A DNA stretch of 64,000 bases, taken from Thermovibrio sp. Its GTDB lineage: Bacteria; Aquificota; Aquificia; Desulfurobacteriales; Desulfurobacteriaceae. The notes beneath the pieces were generated by a model that ran no database searches, was not told the origin of the DNA, and saw only the letters and a list, made by a program, of their open reading frames with translations. The stretch is from contig WFYG01000032.1 in assembly GCA_015490195.1 (NCBI GenBank), forward strand, positions 1-64,000, read 5' to 3'. Below, in pieces: positions 1-8,445 of the stretch. The stretch's first letter is position 1; each line of letters starts with the position of its first letter. The translations under genes were made by a program, and so were the position numbers.

Positions 1-677
1 CCGCCGAACCTCCTCTCCCTCTTAGAGAAATCCTCAAGGGCTCTTCTAAATTCCTCTTCTGTGAAGTCTGGCCAGAGGGTCTCTGTGAACCAGAGTTCTG
101 TATAGGCAGACTGCCACAGGAGGAAATTGGAGATACGGAGCTCTCCACTGGTCCTTATAAGGAGGTCAAGGTCGGGGAGCTCCGGAATATAGAGATAGTG
201 TCTGAACGTTTCCTGATCAATAGAGTCAAGACCTTCTCTTAAAATGGAGTTAACGGCATCAATAATTTCCTGACGGCCACCGTAGTTGACGGCAAAAACG
301 GCAGTCATTCCGGTACAGTGGGAAGTCTGTTCTTCCATCCAGGCAAATCCTTCCCGGAGGTAGTCGGGGAGCTCCCATAGCCTCCCCATTGCTCTAAACT
401 TAACGTTATTCTCAAGGAACAGATTGAGCTTGCTCCTTACATACTCATACATTAGTGAAAAGAGAAAGTTCACCTCTTCCTTTGGCCTTTTCCAGTTCTC
501 CGTAGAAAAGGCATATAGAGAAAGGTACTTAATTCCCAGGTTGCTGGCAGCGATAACTATTTTTTCTGTAGTCTCTGCTCCCTTTCTGTGGCCTTCTATT
601 CGGGGAAGTCCCTTTTTAACGGCCCAGCGGCCGTTACCGTCCATAATGATACCTACGTGGAGAGGCAGGTTCTCCAT
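1..677 (-). CDS. uppS: Undecaprenyl diphosphate synthase (UppS), 3' end cut by window edge
   Basis: Cis-prenyltransferase that condenses isopentenyl diphosphate onto farnesyl diphosphate to make the C55 lipid carrier for peptidoglycan and LPS. The translation (225 full codons) starts MENLPLHV and carries the family signature IIMDGNGRWA with the catalytic Asp at about residue 13, then later YAFSTENWKRP and NYGGRQEI, and RTSGELRISNF near the C-terminus. It reaches the usual RRFGG end of the family right at the window border, so only a few residues are probably missing. The ATG at 675-677 follows a GAGGGGG ribosome site. It lies 8 bases downstream of metF on the same strand and is probably cotranscribed with it. 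Confidence 0.95.
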   Translation of the reverse strand, partial: MENLPLHVGIIMDGNGRWAVKKGLPRIEGHRKGAETTEKIVIAASNLGIKYLSLYAFSTENWKRPKEEVNFLFSLMYEYVRSKLNLFLENNVKFRAMGRLWELPDYLREGFAWMEEQTSHCTGMTAVFAVNYGGRQEIIDAVNSILREGLDSIDQETFRHYLYIPELPDLDLLIRTSGELRISNFLLWQSAYTELWFTETLWPDFTEEEFRRALEDFSKRERRFG

Positions 678-685
678 TTCCCCCT

Positions 686-1573
686 CTAGAATTTAACAGA
701 GTAATCTCTGTGTTTTTTAAGGTAGTCTATGAAGTCGGCAAGCTCCCTGACCTTTCCAACGAGCATAAAGTGAATCCCCCCAGAAAACTCAAGACAAGCC
801 CTTGCAATGTTTAAAACGAATTCCCAACCGTAGCTGGCCGGATCTTTTGCAGTTTCAAGCCCCTTTACAAGGGAATCTGGAACTGAAGTAGGGTTAAGCT
901 TCTTCATAAAGTTCGCCATTTTGAGGCTTTTAATCGGAAGAAGCCCAATTATTGGAACAGCTCCCAGTGAATAAATGAAGCTACTTACCTCCTCTGCAAG
1001 CTTAACGTCGTAAATGGGCTGGGTCTGGATAAACCGGGCTCCGGCTTTTATTTTCTTTTCAAGCTTCCATGCCTGAAGGATTTCTGGCCCTGCAAATGGG
1101 TTGTAAACGGCACCTATAAAGAAGTTAACTTTTCCTTTCAGCTCTTTACCGTTTAAAAGTTTACCGGAGTTAAGCTGTGAGGCCAGCTCTATAAGCTGAA
1201 CGGAATCCAGGTCAAAGACAGGTTTTGCATCAGGCTGGTCTCCGAGAGTCGTAAAGTCTCCCGTCATAAGACAGACATTTTCAACTCCCAGAGCGTAGGC
1301 TCCAAGGAGTTCCGACTGGAGAGCTATTCTATTTCTATCCCTGCAGGTAAGCTGAAGAATGGGGTCGTAACCGGAGTCTTTCAAGAGCTTTGCCATAGGC
1401 AGAGGTGCCATCCTTACCATTGAACGCTGGCAGTCTGTAACGTTAAAGGCGTCAACTTTTCCCTTCAGGGGTTTTAAAGGTTCAACAACCGGCTTCCAGT
1501 CAGTTCCTCTTGGAGGTGCAACTTCGGCAGTAATAACAAACTTTCCCTTTAAAACCTTCTCCCTGAAAGTCAA
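686..1573 (-). CDS. metF: Methylenetetrahydrofolate reductase (MetF)
   Basis: FAD enzyme reducing 5,10-methylene-THF to 5-methyl-THF for methionine synthesis or a methyl branch of one-carbon metabolism. The 295-residue TIM-barrel protein shows the N-terminal TAEVAPPRGTD motif with the family's catalytic Glu, the CRDRNRIALQSELLGAYALG stretch and the LMTGD flavin/folate loop. The start is TTG at 1571-1573, directly after the metV stop, with GGAGGAG inside the last metV codons at ideal distance, so the two are translationally coupled. Pairing with metV is the arrangement of acetogen-type reductases, where MetV partners MetF, rather than the solitary E. coli form. Confidence 0.95.
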   Translation of the reverse strand: MTFREKVLKGKFVITAEVAPPRGTDWKPVVEPLKPLKGKVDAFNVTDCQRSMVRMAPLPMAKLLKDSGYDPILQLTCRDRNRIALQSELLGAYALGVENVCLMTGDFTTLGDQPDAKPVFDLDSVQLIELASQLNSGKLLNGKELKGKVNFFIGAVYNPFAGPEILQAWKLEKKIKAGARFIQTQPIYDVKLAEEVSSFIYSLGAVPIIGLLPIKSLKMANFMKKLNPTSVPDSLVKGLETAKDPASYGWEFVLNIARACLEFSGGIHFMLVGKVRELADFIDYLKKHRDYSVKF

Positions 1574-2224
1574 CTACTCCTCCAGAACCAGCTTTCTGGG
1601 ATAGACAGAGAGAGAGTAATCCTTGGGAGGAACCCTCTTCCGAAGTTTTTCTAGCTCTCCAATCTGTTCCATCCTCTGGGCTATCTTAAACCAGATACAG
1701 GGAAGATTTGGATCAACCTCGCACTTACCGGCAATTGCCCCACCACAGGGGCCATTAACCAAAGACTTAGGACATCTGGCAACGGGGCAAATTCCTCCGG
1801 TGTCTGAGATCACGCAGTCTCCACAGGCTATACAGTACTCCTCAAAGTAGCGGCCTTCCCTTTCGGCACCGATAAAGAGCGTTGTAACACCCGTCTTAAC
1901 TGGAATCGGTACGTTTTCAGCTATCAGCTGAGTTCCTGCCCCGCAGGCCAGGGAAAGAACGACATCTGCTGTCTCCTTTATCTCATTCAGGAGGCTCCTT
2001 GCCGAGTAGTCAAGCCTGTCAAGGACGCAGGTTCCTCCGGGGCTTTTAACCCCTACAACCTTAAAACCTTTTAGTTCAAGGTAGCCAGCAACACGATAGG
2101 CTTCTCGGAGGCCACCGTTTCTACACCTGGCAGACCCAAGCTGACAGCCAACGATAAAAATCTTCTCAAAACCGGAAAGAGAGTCAACAATTTCTTCCAG
2201 CGGCTTAAGCTTTACGGTAACCAA
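1574..2224 (-). CDS. metV: MetV-type partner of methylenetetrahydrofolate reductase
   Basis: Cysteine-rich MTHFR C-terminal-domain family protein (MetV), which in acetogens forms a complex with MetF and is thought to pass electrons to its flavin. The fold begins KLKPLEEIVDSLSGFEKIFIVGC. The C-terminal third has a cysteine cluster (EYCIACGDCV, GGICPVARCPKSLVNGPCGG, GKCEVDPNLPC) that fits metal or Fe-S binding. An ATG lies at 2236, but GGAGG overlaps it and is spaced 5 bases before TTG at 2222-2224, which also gives the family's normal N-terminus, so I use the TTG. It abuts metF with no gap. Confidence 0.88.
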   Translation of the reverse strand: MVTVKLKPLEEIVDSLSGFEKIFIVGCQLGSARCRNGGLREAYRVAGYLELKGFKVVGVKSPGGTCVLDRLDYSARSLLNEIKETADVVLSLACGAGTQLIAENVPIPVKTGVTTLFIGAEREGRYFEEYCIACGDCVISDTGGICPVARCPKSLVNGPCGGAIAGKCEVDPNLPCIWFKIAQRMEQIGELEKLRKRVPPKDYSLSVYPRKLVLEE

Positions 2225-2308
2225 AAGCTCCTCCATTAGAGCTTGAAAAACTGAAGTTTGAAGGAATTATTCTACTACAGTCAAATTAGCCCAGGCAGTC
2301 TAAATAAT

Positions 2309-3157
2309 TTACATATAAACCTTCACGCTGGCTGCCCGTTTGAGTTTATCAAGGTAGTTTTTGAGAGCTTTCTGAAACTCAATCATGTAAAGCTGTTCCT
2401 CTATTTTCTTCCTGTCACAGTGCCCTTTCTCTTCCGACTTCACATAGACTATGTAGAAACCGTCTGTCGTTCTAACAAGTTTGTAGGTTCCCGGCTTTAC
2501 ACTCCACACAGCCTTATCAAGAGGTTTTATAAGCATGCCTGGAGTTACCTTTCCTACGTGTCCTCCCTTAACCACCATTTCGTTATCTTCAGAAAACTCC
2601 TTTACAACCTTTTCAAACGGAACGCCGTTTGAGAGGAGCTCCATCGCCTTTTCGGCAACAGAACGGTTTTTTGTAAAGAGATAGTAGACGTTTCTCACAG
2701 GTTTTCCTTCTTCCTTACGACATATCAGATCAACTTTTCCCTGGGGGATTGTGATTTTAGACTTAACATCTCTGGCTATGAGTTTGGCTATAAGCAACTG
2801 CTCCTGAAGTTTTTCTTTTAAATCGTTCAGAGTAAGTCCTTCTCTTTTGAGTATCTCTTCAAGCTGCTTTTTATTCTTTATACCGTTACTCTTCATAAAC
2901 TGTTCCAGGGCAGCGTTAAGTTCACTATTGGTTACTTTTATACCTTCAGATTCTGCCTGAGTAATGAGAATCTCTCTTTCAATAAGCCGGTCTAACGCAA
3001 CTTTTAGGTTTGGAATTCCGTTTTGCCTGGCATAGTTTACAACTTCGCTGTAAAGAATAGGTTGACCGTTAACAACAGCAGCTATATAGTCAACAACCTT
3101 TGAGTATGCAGATACGGTAGTAAGAAAAAAGAAAAGTAAAAGTGCAAGAATTCGCAC
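2309..3157 (-). CDS. SurA-like periplasmic peptidyl-prolyl isomerase (parvulin family)
   Basis: Probable periplasmic chaperone for outer-membrane proteins. A hydrophobic signal peptide (RILALLLFFFLTTVSAYS) is followed by a SurA N-terminal domain (AAVVNGQPILYSEVVNYA, residues about 25-140) and one degenerate parvulin-like domain (VPFEKVVKEFSED, GGHVGKVTPGML, about 160-240). E. coli SurA has two parvulin domains, so this is a short form. A TTG at 3161-3163 touches the GGAGG site with no spacer, whereas GTG at 3155-3157 has a 6-base spacer, so the GTG start is preferred. It lies downstream of a second foldase gene on the same strand. Confidence 0.85.
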   Translation of the reverse strand: MRILALLLFFFLTTVSAYSKVVDYIAAVVNGQPILYSEVVNYARQNGIPNLKVALDRLIEREILITQAESEGIKVTNSELNAALEQFMKSNGIKNKKQLEEILKREGLTLNDLKEKLQEQLLIAKLIARDVKSKITIPQGKVDLICRKEEGKPVRNVYYLFTKNRSVAEKAMELLSNGVPFEKVVKEFSEDNEMVVKGGHVGKVTPGMLIKPLDKAVWSVKPGTYKLVRTTDGFYIVYVKSEEKGHCDRKKIEEQLYMIEFQKALKNYLDKLKRAASVKVYM

Positions 3158-3184
3158 TTTCAACCTCCCTATATATTCAGGTTA

Positions 3185-3209
3185 AGGAGCTCCCTTTTTG
3201 GGAACTCCT
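3185..3209 (-). other. Intercistronic hairpin built on a GGAGCTCC palindrome
   Basis: Two 10-base arms (3185-3194 and 3200-3209) flank a 5-base loop. Read on the minus strand they pair fully with one G:U wobble. The hairpin sits between two foldase genes of the same strand and has no following U-tract, so it may be an mRNA processing or stability element or a weak attenuator rather than a full terminator. One arm contains a perfect GGAGCTCC. Confidence 0.55.
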
Positions 3210-3221
3210 CCAAGGGTATAA

Positions 3222-3773
3222 CTACTTGGCGTAGATTTCAACTTTTGAGTGCTTCTCTATCTGAGATATGTACTTATCAACCGCTTTTCTAAATTCCTCT
3301 TGCTCCTTCTGACGCTTCAGACTCTGGATAATAAAAGGTTTCAGCTGGGCAAACGGAACGTATTTACCGTTGGCATCCCTAAAACGCTCCTTATTCCTCT
3401 CATAAAAGGCTTTAGCCTCTTCGTCTGTAACCTTCACCTGCTCCGGTTTAATATGTTTTCTGAGGAGTGCCTGAACCAGTATACGCTTCTTCATAAGCTC
3501 AATCTCTTTCCTTACTTTGGGGTCTTTATCAACTCCTTCTTTAAGAGCTTCCTGATAGAGGAGTTCCTCCTTCACCATGTTCTCAAGAAGCTGTTTTCTG
3601 AAGGTGGAATTGTTCTCCAGTGTTTTGTAGTTGGGAGGCAACGTTTCCATAACCTGTTTAAGGTCTTTCTCTGTAATGGTTTTCCCATTAACCTTTGCAA
3701 GAACCTTGTCAGCAGCAAAAGACGAGCCTGAAACAGAAAGTAAAACAACAAGTGCCAGTAGCGCTTTTCTCAA
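3222..3773 (-). CDS. SurA N-terminal-domain periplasmic foldase, no PPIase domain
   Basis: A 183-residue secreted protein with signal peptide RKALLALVVLLSVSGSSFAA, then KVLAKVNGKTITEKDLKQVM, the typical opening of SurA/PrsA/PpiD chaperones, and a long helical body (LENMVKEELLYQEALKEG). No parvulin catalytic domain follows, so a holdase role is more likely than isomerase activity; that is inference. The frame is open for another 50 codons upstream, but TTG at 3771-3773 has a GGAGG site about 5 bases ahead and gives a clean signal peptide at its N-terminus. It is the first gene of the minus-strand run and is divergent from yceD. Confidence 0.85.
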   Translation of the reverse strand: MRKALLALVVLLSVSGSSFAADKVLAKVNGKTITEKDLKQVMETLPPNYKTLENNSTFRKQLLENMVKEELLYQEALKEGVDKDPKVRKEIELMKKRILVQALLRKHIKPEQVKVTDEEAKAFYERNKERFRDANGKYVPFAQLKPFIIQSLKRQKEQEEFRKAVDKYISQIEKHSKVEIYAK

Positions 3774-3808
3774 TGTATCCTCCAGTAAATTAAAGTTTTT
3801 CCAGCCTA

Positions 3809-3837
3809 AAGTTAGTCTGGAGTCTGCGAGATTGCAA
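3809..3837 (-). promoter_or_regulatory. Possible promoter for the foldase/metVF operon
   Basis: In the 127-base divergent spacer 3774-3900, the minus strand has TTGCAA (3832-3837) 17 bases from TAACTT (3809-3814), a moderate -35/-10 match ahead of the foldase TTG start. The spacer also holds AT-rich stretches that could serve yceD on the plus strand. The match is weak and not unique. Confidence 0.3.
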
Positions 3838-3900
3838 AGAGAGGGGTTGAGCATAATTTTATGAAGCGATTTTTTCCTTAACTGATTGTAAGGTGGCAAG

Positions 3901-4413
3901 ATGAAGAGAAAGGTTAACCTCAACGAGATAACGGCAAAGGAACCGCTAAAGGTTAAGACAGAGATTCAGCCTTCGGTAATGAACCTGCCTGAAGAGGAGA
4001 TAAGCAAAGCGTCTCCCTTTAACTTAGAGGTTGAGATACAGAAAAAACCTGTAGGGTATCAAGTAAAAGGACACGTCAGCGGAGACGTAGAGCTAACGTG
4101 CAGCAGGTGCATGAAAAAGTTTACCCACCACGTAGAACAGGATTTTGACTACAAGCTGATGCCAACATCTGAAATCTCCGGCGGAGAGATAAAGGGAAGC
4201 GACCTTGATATAAAATTCTCCGACGAAACCGTTATTGACCTTGCAGAGGTTACGGAGGAACAGATACTTCTCAACCTTCCGGTAAAGCCGGTGTGTAGCG
4301 AAGAGTGTGAGGAAGTCCACTACAGAGAGTGGGAAGAGGATAGAGAGGAAAAGCAGATAGACAGAAGGTGGGAAAAGTTAAAAGAACTTCAAAATAAACT
4401 GAAAAAGGAGTAG
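3901..4413 (+). CDS. yceD: YceD/DUF177 family protein (23S rRNA accumulation)
   Basis: A 170-residue DUF177 protein, the family linked to large-subunit rRNA accumulation and almost always encoded just before rpmF, as here. The diagnostic core is [20 protein letters not shown], a CxxC pair, with a second Cys pair in [13 protein letters not shown] near residues 140-146; together these could bind zinc. The ATG at 3901 follows AAGGTGG. rpmF starts 4 bases after its stop, so the two are one transcript. Confidence 0.9.
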   Translation: MKRKVNLNEITAKEPLKVKTEIQPSVMNLPEEEISKASPFNLEVEIQKKPVGYQVKGHVSGDVELTCSRCMKKFTHHVEQDFDYKLMPTSEISGGEIKGSDLDIKFSDETVIDLAEVTEEQILLNLPVKPVCSEECEEVHYREWEEDREEKQIDRRWEKLKELQNKLKKE

Positions 4414-4417
4414 AGGT

Positions 4418-4597
4418 ATGGCAGTTCCAAAGAGAAAGGTATCAAGGACAAGAAGGGACAAGAGAAGAACACATTGGAAGGCCAAGAATCCGGCCATCTC
4501 TGTATGTCCCAACTGTCTCCAGCCAAAACTTCCCCACAGGGTGTGTAAACACTGCGGTTACTACAACGGTAGGACTGTTGTAGAGGTTGAAGAGTAG
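4418..4597 (+). CDS. rpmF: 50S ribosomal protein L32
   Basis: A 59-residue basic protein starting [17 protein letters not shown] and ending in a zinc ribbon (CPNC, then CKHC about 13 residues later), which is the L32 pattern in its zinc-binding form. The ATG at 4418 follows GGAG/GAGG. The stop TAG is immediately followed by the plsX ATG. The order yceD-rpmF-plsX-fabH is widely conserved in bacteria. Confidence 0.97.
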   Translation: MAVPKRKVSRTRRDKRRTHWKAKNPAISVCPNCLQPKLPHRVCKHCGYYNGRTVVEVEE

Positions 4598-5602
4598 ATG
4601 AGGATAGTCCTTGACGCCATGGGGGGCGACTTTGCTCCCCACACTCCGGTTGTTGGAGCTGTTCAGGCGGCAAAGGAACTGGGAACGGAAATAGTTCTGG
4701 TCGGAGACAGGGAAAAGATAGAGAAAGAGCTCTCCCGGCTCTCCTACCCAAAAGAACTAATTGAGGTGGTCCACGCAGAGGACGCCGTTCCTATGGACGA
4801 ACAGCCTGCAAAGGCTTTAAGGAGGAAGAACTCCTCAATACACGTAGGACTGCGGCTTGTAAAGAGCGGCGAGGCAGACGCTTTTGTCAGCGCCGGCAAT
4901 ACCGGTGCAGTTATGGCAATTGCTCTGTTTACAGTAGGAAGGTTGAAAGGGGTGGAGAGGCCTGCAATATCTGCAATACTTCCCAACCTGAAAGGCCACA
5001 CCTTCCTCCTTGACGTTGGAGCAAACGTTGACTGTAAACCCCACCACTTTCTCCAGTTTGCCGTAATGGGAAGCGCCTACGCAAGGTATGTTCTTAAAGA
5101 AGAGAACCCAAGGGTAGGACTTTTAAACATCGGCGAAGAGGAAGGAAAAGGAAACGAACTGACAAAAGAGGCCTACAAAATTTTAAAAGAGGCGGGGAAA
5201 AAAGGTTTAAATTTCAAAGGAAACGCAGAAGGAAGGGATATCTATTTGGGAGACTTTGACGTTATCGTTTGCGACGGTTTCGTAGGAAACGTTGCTCTAA
5301 AGCTGAGTGAAAGTCTTGCAAAGATACTGGCGAAGATTTTAAAGGAAGAGATAGAGAAGCACTTCATCTCAAGGCTTGGAGCAATAACTCTGAAACCGGC
5401 AATAAAGGGCTTTAAAAAGAGGATAGACTACGCCGAGAGGGGGGGAGCTCCCCTTCTTGGAATAAAAGCTCCTGTTATAATTTCTCACGGGAGCTCCAAC
5501 GCAAAGGCCATAAAAAACGCCATTAAAACAGCAACCCAGTTTGTAGAGTCTGAACTCAACAGTCACATAGAGGAAGAGATACAAAAGTTTTCGGGTAGGT
5601 AA
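4598..5602 (+). CDS. plsX: Phosphate acyltransferase PlsX
   Basis: Makes acyl-phosphate from acyl-ACP for phospholipid synthesis. The 334-residue protein begins RIVLDAMGGDFAPHTPVVGA, the PlsX signature, with later SAGNTGAVMA and LLDVGANVDCKP. Length is normal. It starts directly after the rpmF stop and abuts fabH. Two GGAGCTCC palindromes (5444 and 5490) fall in its 3' part in different reading phases, encoding GAP and GSS. Confidence 0.97.
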   Translation: MRIVLDAMGGDFAPHTPVVGAVQAAKELGTEIVLVGDREKIEKELSRLSYPKELIEVVHAEDAVPMDEQPAKALRRKNSSIHVGLRLVKSGEADAFVSAGNTGAVMAIALFTVGRLKGVERPAISAILPNLKGHTFLLDVGANVDCKPHHFLQFAVMGSAYARYVLKEENPRVGLLNIGEEEGKGNELTKEAYKILKEAGKKGLNFKGNAEGRDIYLGDFDVIVCDGFVGNVALKLSESLAKILAKILKEEIEKHFISRLGAITLKPAIKGFKKRIDYAERGGAPLLGIKAPVIISHGSSNAKAIKNAIKTATQFVESELNSHIEEEIQKFSGR

Positions 5603-6547
5603 ATGGGTGTAAAAATCGTCTCTACAGGTTCTTACGTTCCAGACAGAGCCCTCACAAACTTTGATCTTGAGAAGATGGTTGAAACCTCCGATCAGTGGAT
5701 AACCACGAGAACGGGGATAAAGGAGAGGCGGATAAGCGAAGGAGAAACGACTTCCGACATGGCAGCCGAAGCAGCACTGAGGGCTCTTGAGGGGAAGGTC
5801 ACTCCTGAAGAGATAGACCTGATAGTTGTAGCCACTGCCACCCCCGACGCCTTCTTTCCGTCTACCGCCTGTAAAGTCCAGTCAAAGATAGAGAACAGGG
5901 GAGCTATGGCTTTTGACATATCGGCAGCCTGTACCGGATTCATATACGGACTCTACACGGTTGACTCAATAATGAGAAGTAAGGGGATTAAGAGAGCTCT
6001 CCTCATAGGAGCTGAGAGGTTTTCAAAAATACTCAACTGGAAGGACAGAACAACCTGCATACTTTTCGGAGACGGTGCAGGAGCAGTACTGATTGAAGAA
6101 AGCGATGAAGAGGGAATCTTAGGTTTTGATCTCGGAGCGGACGGGTCTTACGGGGAACTCCTGGTTGCCCCCTCTGTAGGCTCAAACGAAGAGCCTCCTC
6201 ACTACCTCAGGATGAAGGGAAACGAAGTATTTAAAATAGCCGTCAGAACCATGGTTGAATCGGCACAGAGGGTTTTAGAGAAAACGGGAGTTTCACCTGA
6301 AGAGATAGCCCTTCTCGTTCCCCATCAGGCAAACGTTAGAATAATAAACGCTGTAGCGGAAAGGTTGAAAATACCTAAGGAAAAGGTCTACGTTAACCTT
6401 GACAGGTACGGTAACACAAGTGCAGCCTCAATACCGATAGCCCTTGACGAAGCCTTAAGGAGCGGAAAGGTAAAGAGAGGAGACAAAGTCCTGATGGTTG
6501 CATTTGGCGGTGGATTCACCTGGGGTTCCTGTATAGTTGAGATATAA
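5603..6547 (+). CDS. fabH: 3-oxoacyl-ACP synthase III (FabH)
   Basis: Starts fatty acid synthesis by condensing acetyl-CoA with malonyl-ACP. The triad is visible: Cys in ISAACTGFIYG, His in LVPHQANVRI and Asn in YGNTSAASIP. The 314-residue length and the GVKIVSTGSYVPDRALTN opening are typical. Its ATG follows the plsX stop with no gap, and fabK follows 27 bases later. Confidence 0.97.
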   Translation: MGVKIVSTGSYVPDRALTNFDLEKMVETSDQWITTRTGIKERRISEGETTSDMAAEAALRALEGKVTPEEIDLIVVATATPDAFFPSTACKVQSKIENRGAMAFDISAACTGFIYGLYTVDSIMRSKGIKRALLIGAERFSKILNWKDRTTCILFGDGAGAVLIEESDEEGILGFDLGADGSYGELLVAPSVGSNEEPPHYLRMKGNEVFKIAVRTMVESAQRVLEKTGVSPEEIALLVPHQANVRIINAVAERLKIPKEKVYVNLDRYGNTSAASIPIALDEALRSGKVKRGDKVLMVAFGGGFTWGSCIVEI

Positions 6548-6574
6548 CAAGGTCTTTTATATCGTGGAGGGAGA

Positions 6575-7525
6575 ATGCTGAAGACAAGGGTATGTGAAAT
6601 ACTGGGAATTGAGTACCCAATTCTGCAGGGGGGGATGGCCTGGATAGCAGATGCAGAGCTGGCTGCGGCGGTTTCAAATGCAGGCGGGCTTGGAATAATA
6701 GCAGGAGGGAGCAGGAGTGCGGAGGAGCTCCGCCAGGAGATAAGGAAGTGCAAGGAACTCACAGACAAGCCCTTCGGCGTAAACGTAATGCTCATGATGC
6801 CCAACGCAGAGGAGATAATAAAGGTCTGCCTTGAGGAAGAGGTTCCCGTTGTAACGACGGGAGCGGGAAACCCGGGAAAGTACATACCTGCATTTAAGGA
6901 GAAAGGCATAAAAGTTATTCCCGTTGTTGCCAGCGACGCCCTCGCAAAGAGAATGGAGAGAATAGGAGTTGACGCTGTTGTGGCAGAGGGTATGGAAGCG
7001 GGAGGCCACATAGGTAAGCTGACAACTATGGCGCTTATTCCCTCAATAGTAAAGGCCGTCAAGATACCGGTAATAGCTGCCGGAGGTATAGCTCTAGGTG
7101 AACAGGCAGCAGCAGCTTTCGCTTTGGGAGCAGAAGGAGTTCAGGTTGGAACCCGATTCCTGGTAGCAAAAGAGTGTAACGTCCATCCAAAGTACAAGGA
7201 AAGAATTCTTAAAGCACGGTTCAACCAGGTTACAGTTACCGGAATAACCACGGGACACCCTGTAAGGCTCCTTGAGAACAAGTTAACAAGGAAGTTTGCA
7301 GAGCTTGAGTTTTCGGGAGCCTCCAAAGAGGAGCTGGAAGAACTCGGCAGAGGCAGGCTGAGGTTAGCAGCCGAGAAAGGGGACGTTGAGTGGGGCTCCG
7401 TAATGGCAGGTCAGGTAGTTGGCTACGTAAACAAAGAAGAGACAGCAGAAGAGATAGTTAAAGAAATAATGGAAGGAGCAGAAAGAACGCTGAAGAACCT
7501 GTGTAGTAAGTTTTTCAACTGTTAA
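6575..7525 (+). CDS. fabK: Enoyl-ACP reductase II (FabK), FMN-dependent
   Basis: Last reduction step of fatty acid elongation. The 316-residue protein is a nitronate monooxygenase/FabK-fold TIM barrel: EYPILQGGMAWIADAELAAAVSNAGGLG at the N-terminus, VVAEGMEAGGHIG, and the flavin-binding PVIAAGGIALGEQAAAAFALGAEGVQVGT. Placement between fabH and other lipid genes supports FabK over a generic nitronate oxidase. The ATG follows GGAGGGAGA. Confidence 0.93.
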   Translation: MLKTRVCEILGIEYPILQGGMAWIADAELAAAVSNAGGLGIIAGGSRSAEELRQEIRKCKELTDKPFGVNVMLMMPNAEEIIKVCLEEEVPVVTTGAGNPGKYIPAFKEKGIKVIPVVASDALAKRMERIGVDAVVAEGMEAGGHIGKLTTMALIPSIVKAVKIPVIAAGGIALGEQAAAAFALGAEGVQVGTRFLVAKECNVHPKYKERILKARFNQVTVTGITTGHPVRLLENKLTRKFAELEFSGASKEELEELGRGRLRLAAEKGDVEWGSVMAGQVVGYVNKEETAEEIVKEIMEGAERTLKNLCSKFFNC

Positions 7526-7534
7526 GAGGTAGGT

Positions 7535-8002
7535 ATGAAAGTAACCGAAGGTAAGCTGTTAGCCAAAGGTTTTAGGTTTGGAATCGTTGTAAGCAGGTTC
7601 AACTCGTTCATAACGGAGAGACTTCTTGATGGAGCCCTTGACTGTCTGAAGAGGCACGGCTGTAGAGAGGAAGACATAGAAATTGTATGGGTTCCAGGTT
7701 CCTTTGAAATACCCCTCGTCGCAAAGAAAATGGCAAAGAAGAGCTCCTACAACGCCGTTATAGCGCTGGGAGCAGTAATAAGGGGAGAGACACCCCACTT
7801 TGACTACGTTGCAGCAGAGGTTAGCAAAGGGATAGCTGCAGTTTCCCTTGAAACTGAAAAACCGGTGATATTTGGAGTTCTTACTACAGACACGGTAGAA
7901 CAGGCAATAGACAGGGCAGGAACAAAAGCCGGGAACAAGGGTTGGGAGGCTGCCCTCACGGCTATAGAGATGGTAAATCTACTAAAGGAGATGGAGGAGT
8001 GA
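7535..8002 (+). CDS. ribH: 6,7-dimethyl-8-ribityllumazine synthase
   Basis: Riboflavin pathway enzyme condensing 5-amino-6-ribitylamino-uracil with dihydroxybutanone phosphate. The 155-residue sequence has the expected [36 protein letters not shown] and [19 protein letters not shown] motifs, the last with the active-site His region. AGAGGT precedes the ATG. Its TGA overlaps the nusB ATG by one base, the common ribH-nusB pairing. Confidence 0.97.
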   Translation: MKVTEGKLLAKGFRFGIVVSRFNSFITERLLDGALDCLKRHGCREEDIEIVWVPGSFEIPLVAKKMAKKSSYNAVIALGAVIRGETPHFDYVAAEVSKGIAAVSLETEKPVIFGVLTTDTVEQAIDRAGTKAGNKGWEAALTAIEMVNLLKEMEE

Positions 8003-8445
8003 TGGGTAACCTCTCTAACCCGGAAAAAAAGAGAGCAAGGGAGCACGCCTACCTGATAGCCTACCAGACCGACGTATCCGGTTTTTCCCCTCAGGAGGTA
8101 GCAGAAACTTACTGGGAAGAGCTTGAGGAGGAGAGAGGGGAGGAAAAGAAAGAGGTAAAAGAGCTGGCTGAGAGACTCGTCTACGGAACCTTTAGAAACC
8201 TCCTTGAGGTAGACTCAGAGGTATCAAAACACCTGAAAAAGGGATGGGTAATAGATAGGCTTCTGCCTATGGACAGATCAATTCTCAGGGTGGCAACGTA
8301 CGAGCTCTTGAAAGAGGAGATATCACCTGCCGAAGCGGTAATAAACGACGCCGTAGAGCTTGCAAAAGAGTACGGTGAAGACGAAAAGTCGTACAAATTC
8401 ATAAACGCTATTCTTGACAAAGTAAAGAAAGATGCCGGAAAGTAG
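8002..8445 (+). CDS. nusB: Transcription antitermination factor NusB
   Basis: RNA-binding all-helical protein acting with NusE in rRNA antitermination. The 147-residue product opens EKKRAREHAYLIAYQTD and has the typical IDRLLPMDRSILRVATYELL and INDAVELAKEYGEDEKSYKFINAILDK. The frame is open upstream to 7942, but ATG at 8002, overlapping the ribH stop and following GGAGG, gives the family's normal length. The end overlaps lpxI by 14 bases. Confidence 0.95.
   Translation: MGNLSNPEKKRAREHAYLIAYQTDVSGFSPQEVAETYWEELEEERGEEKKEVKELAERLVYGTFRNLLEVDSEVSKHLKKGWVIDRLLPMDRSILRVATYELLKEEISPAEAVINDAVELAKEYGEDEKSYKFINAILDKVKKDAGK

Noticed and set aside
6388-7062. Long antisense ORF opposite fabH/fabK
   Set aside because: Serine/isoleucine-rich reverse-frame shadow of two certain genes, no ribosome site.
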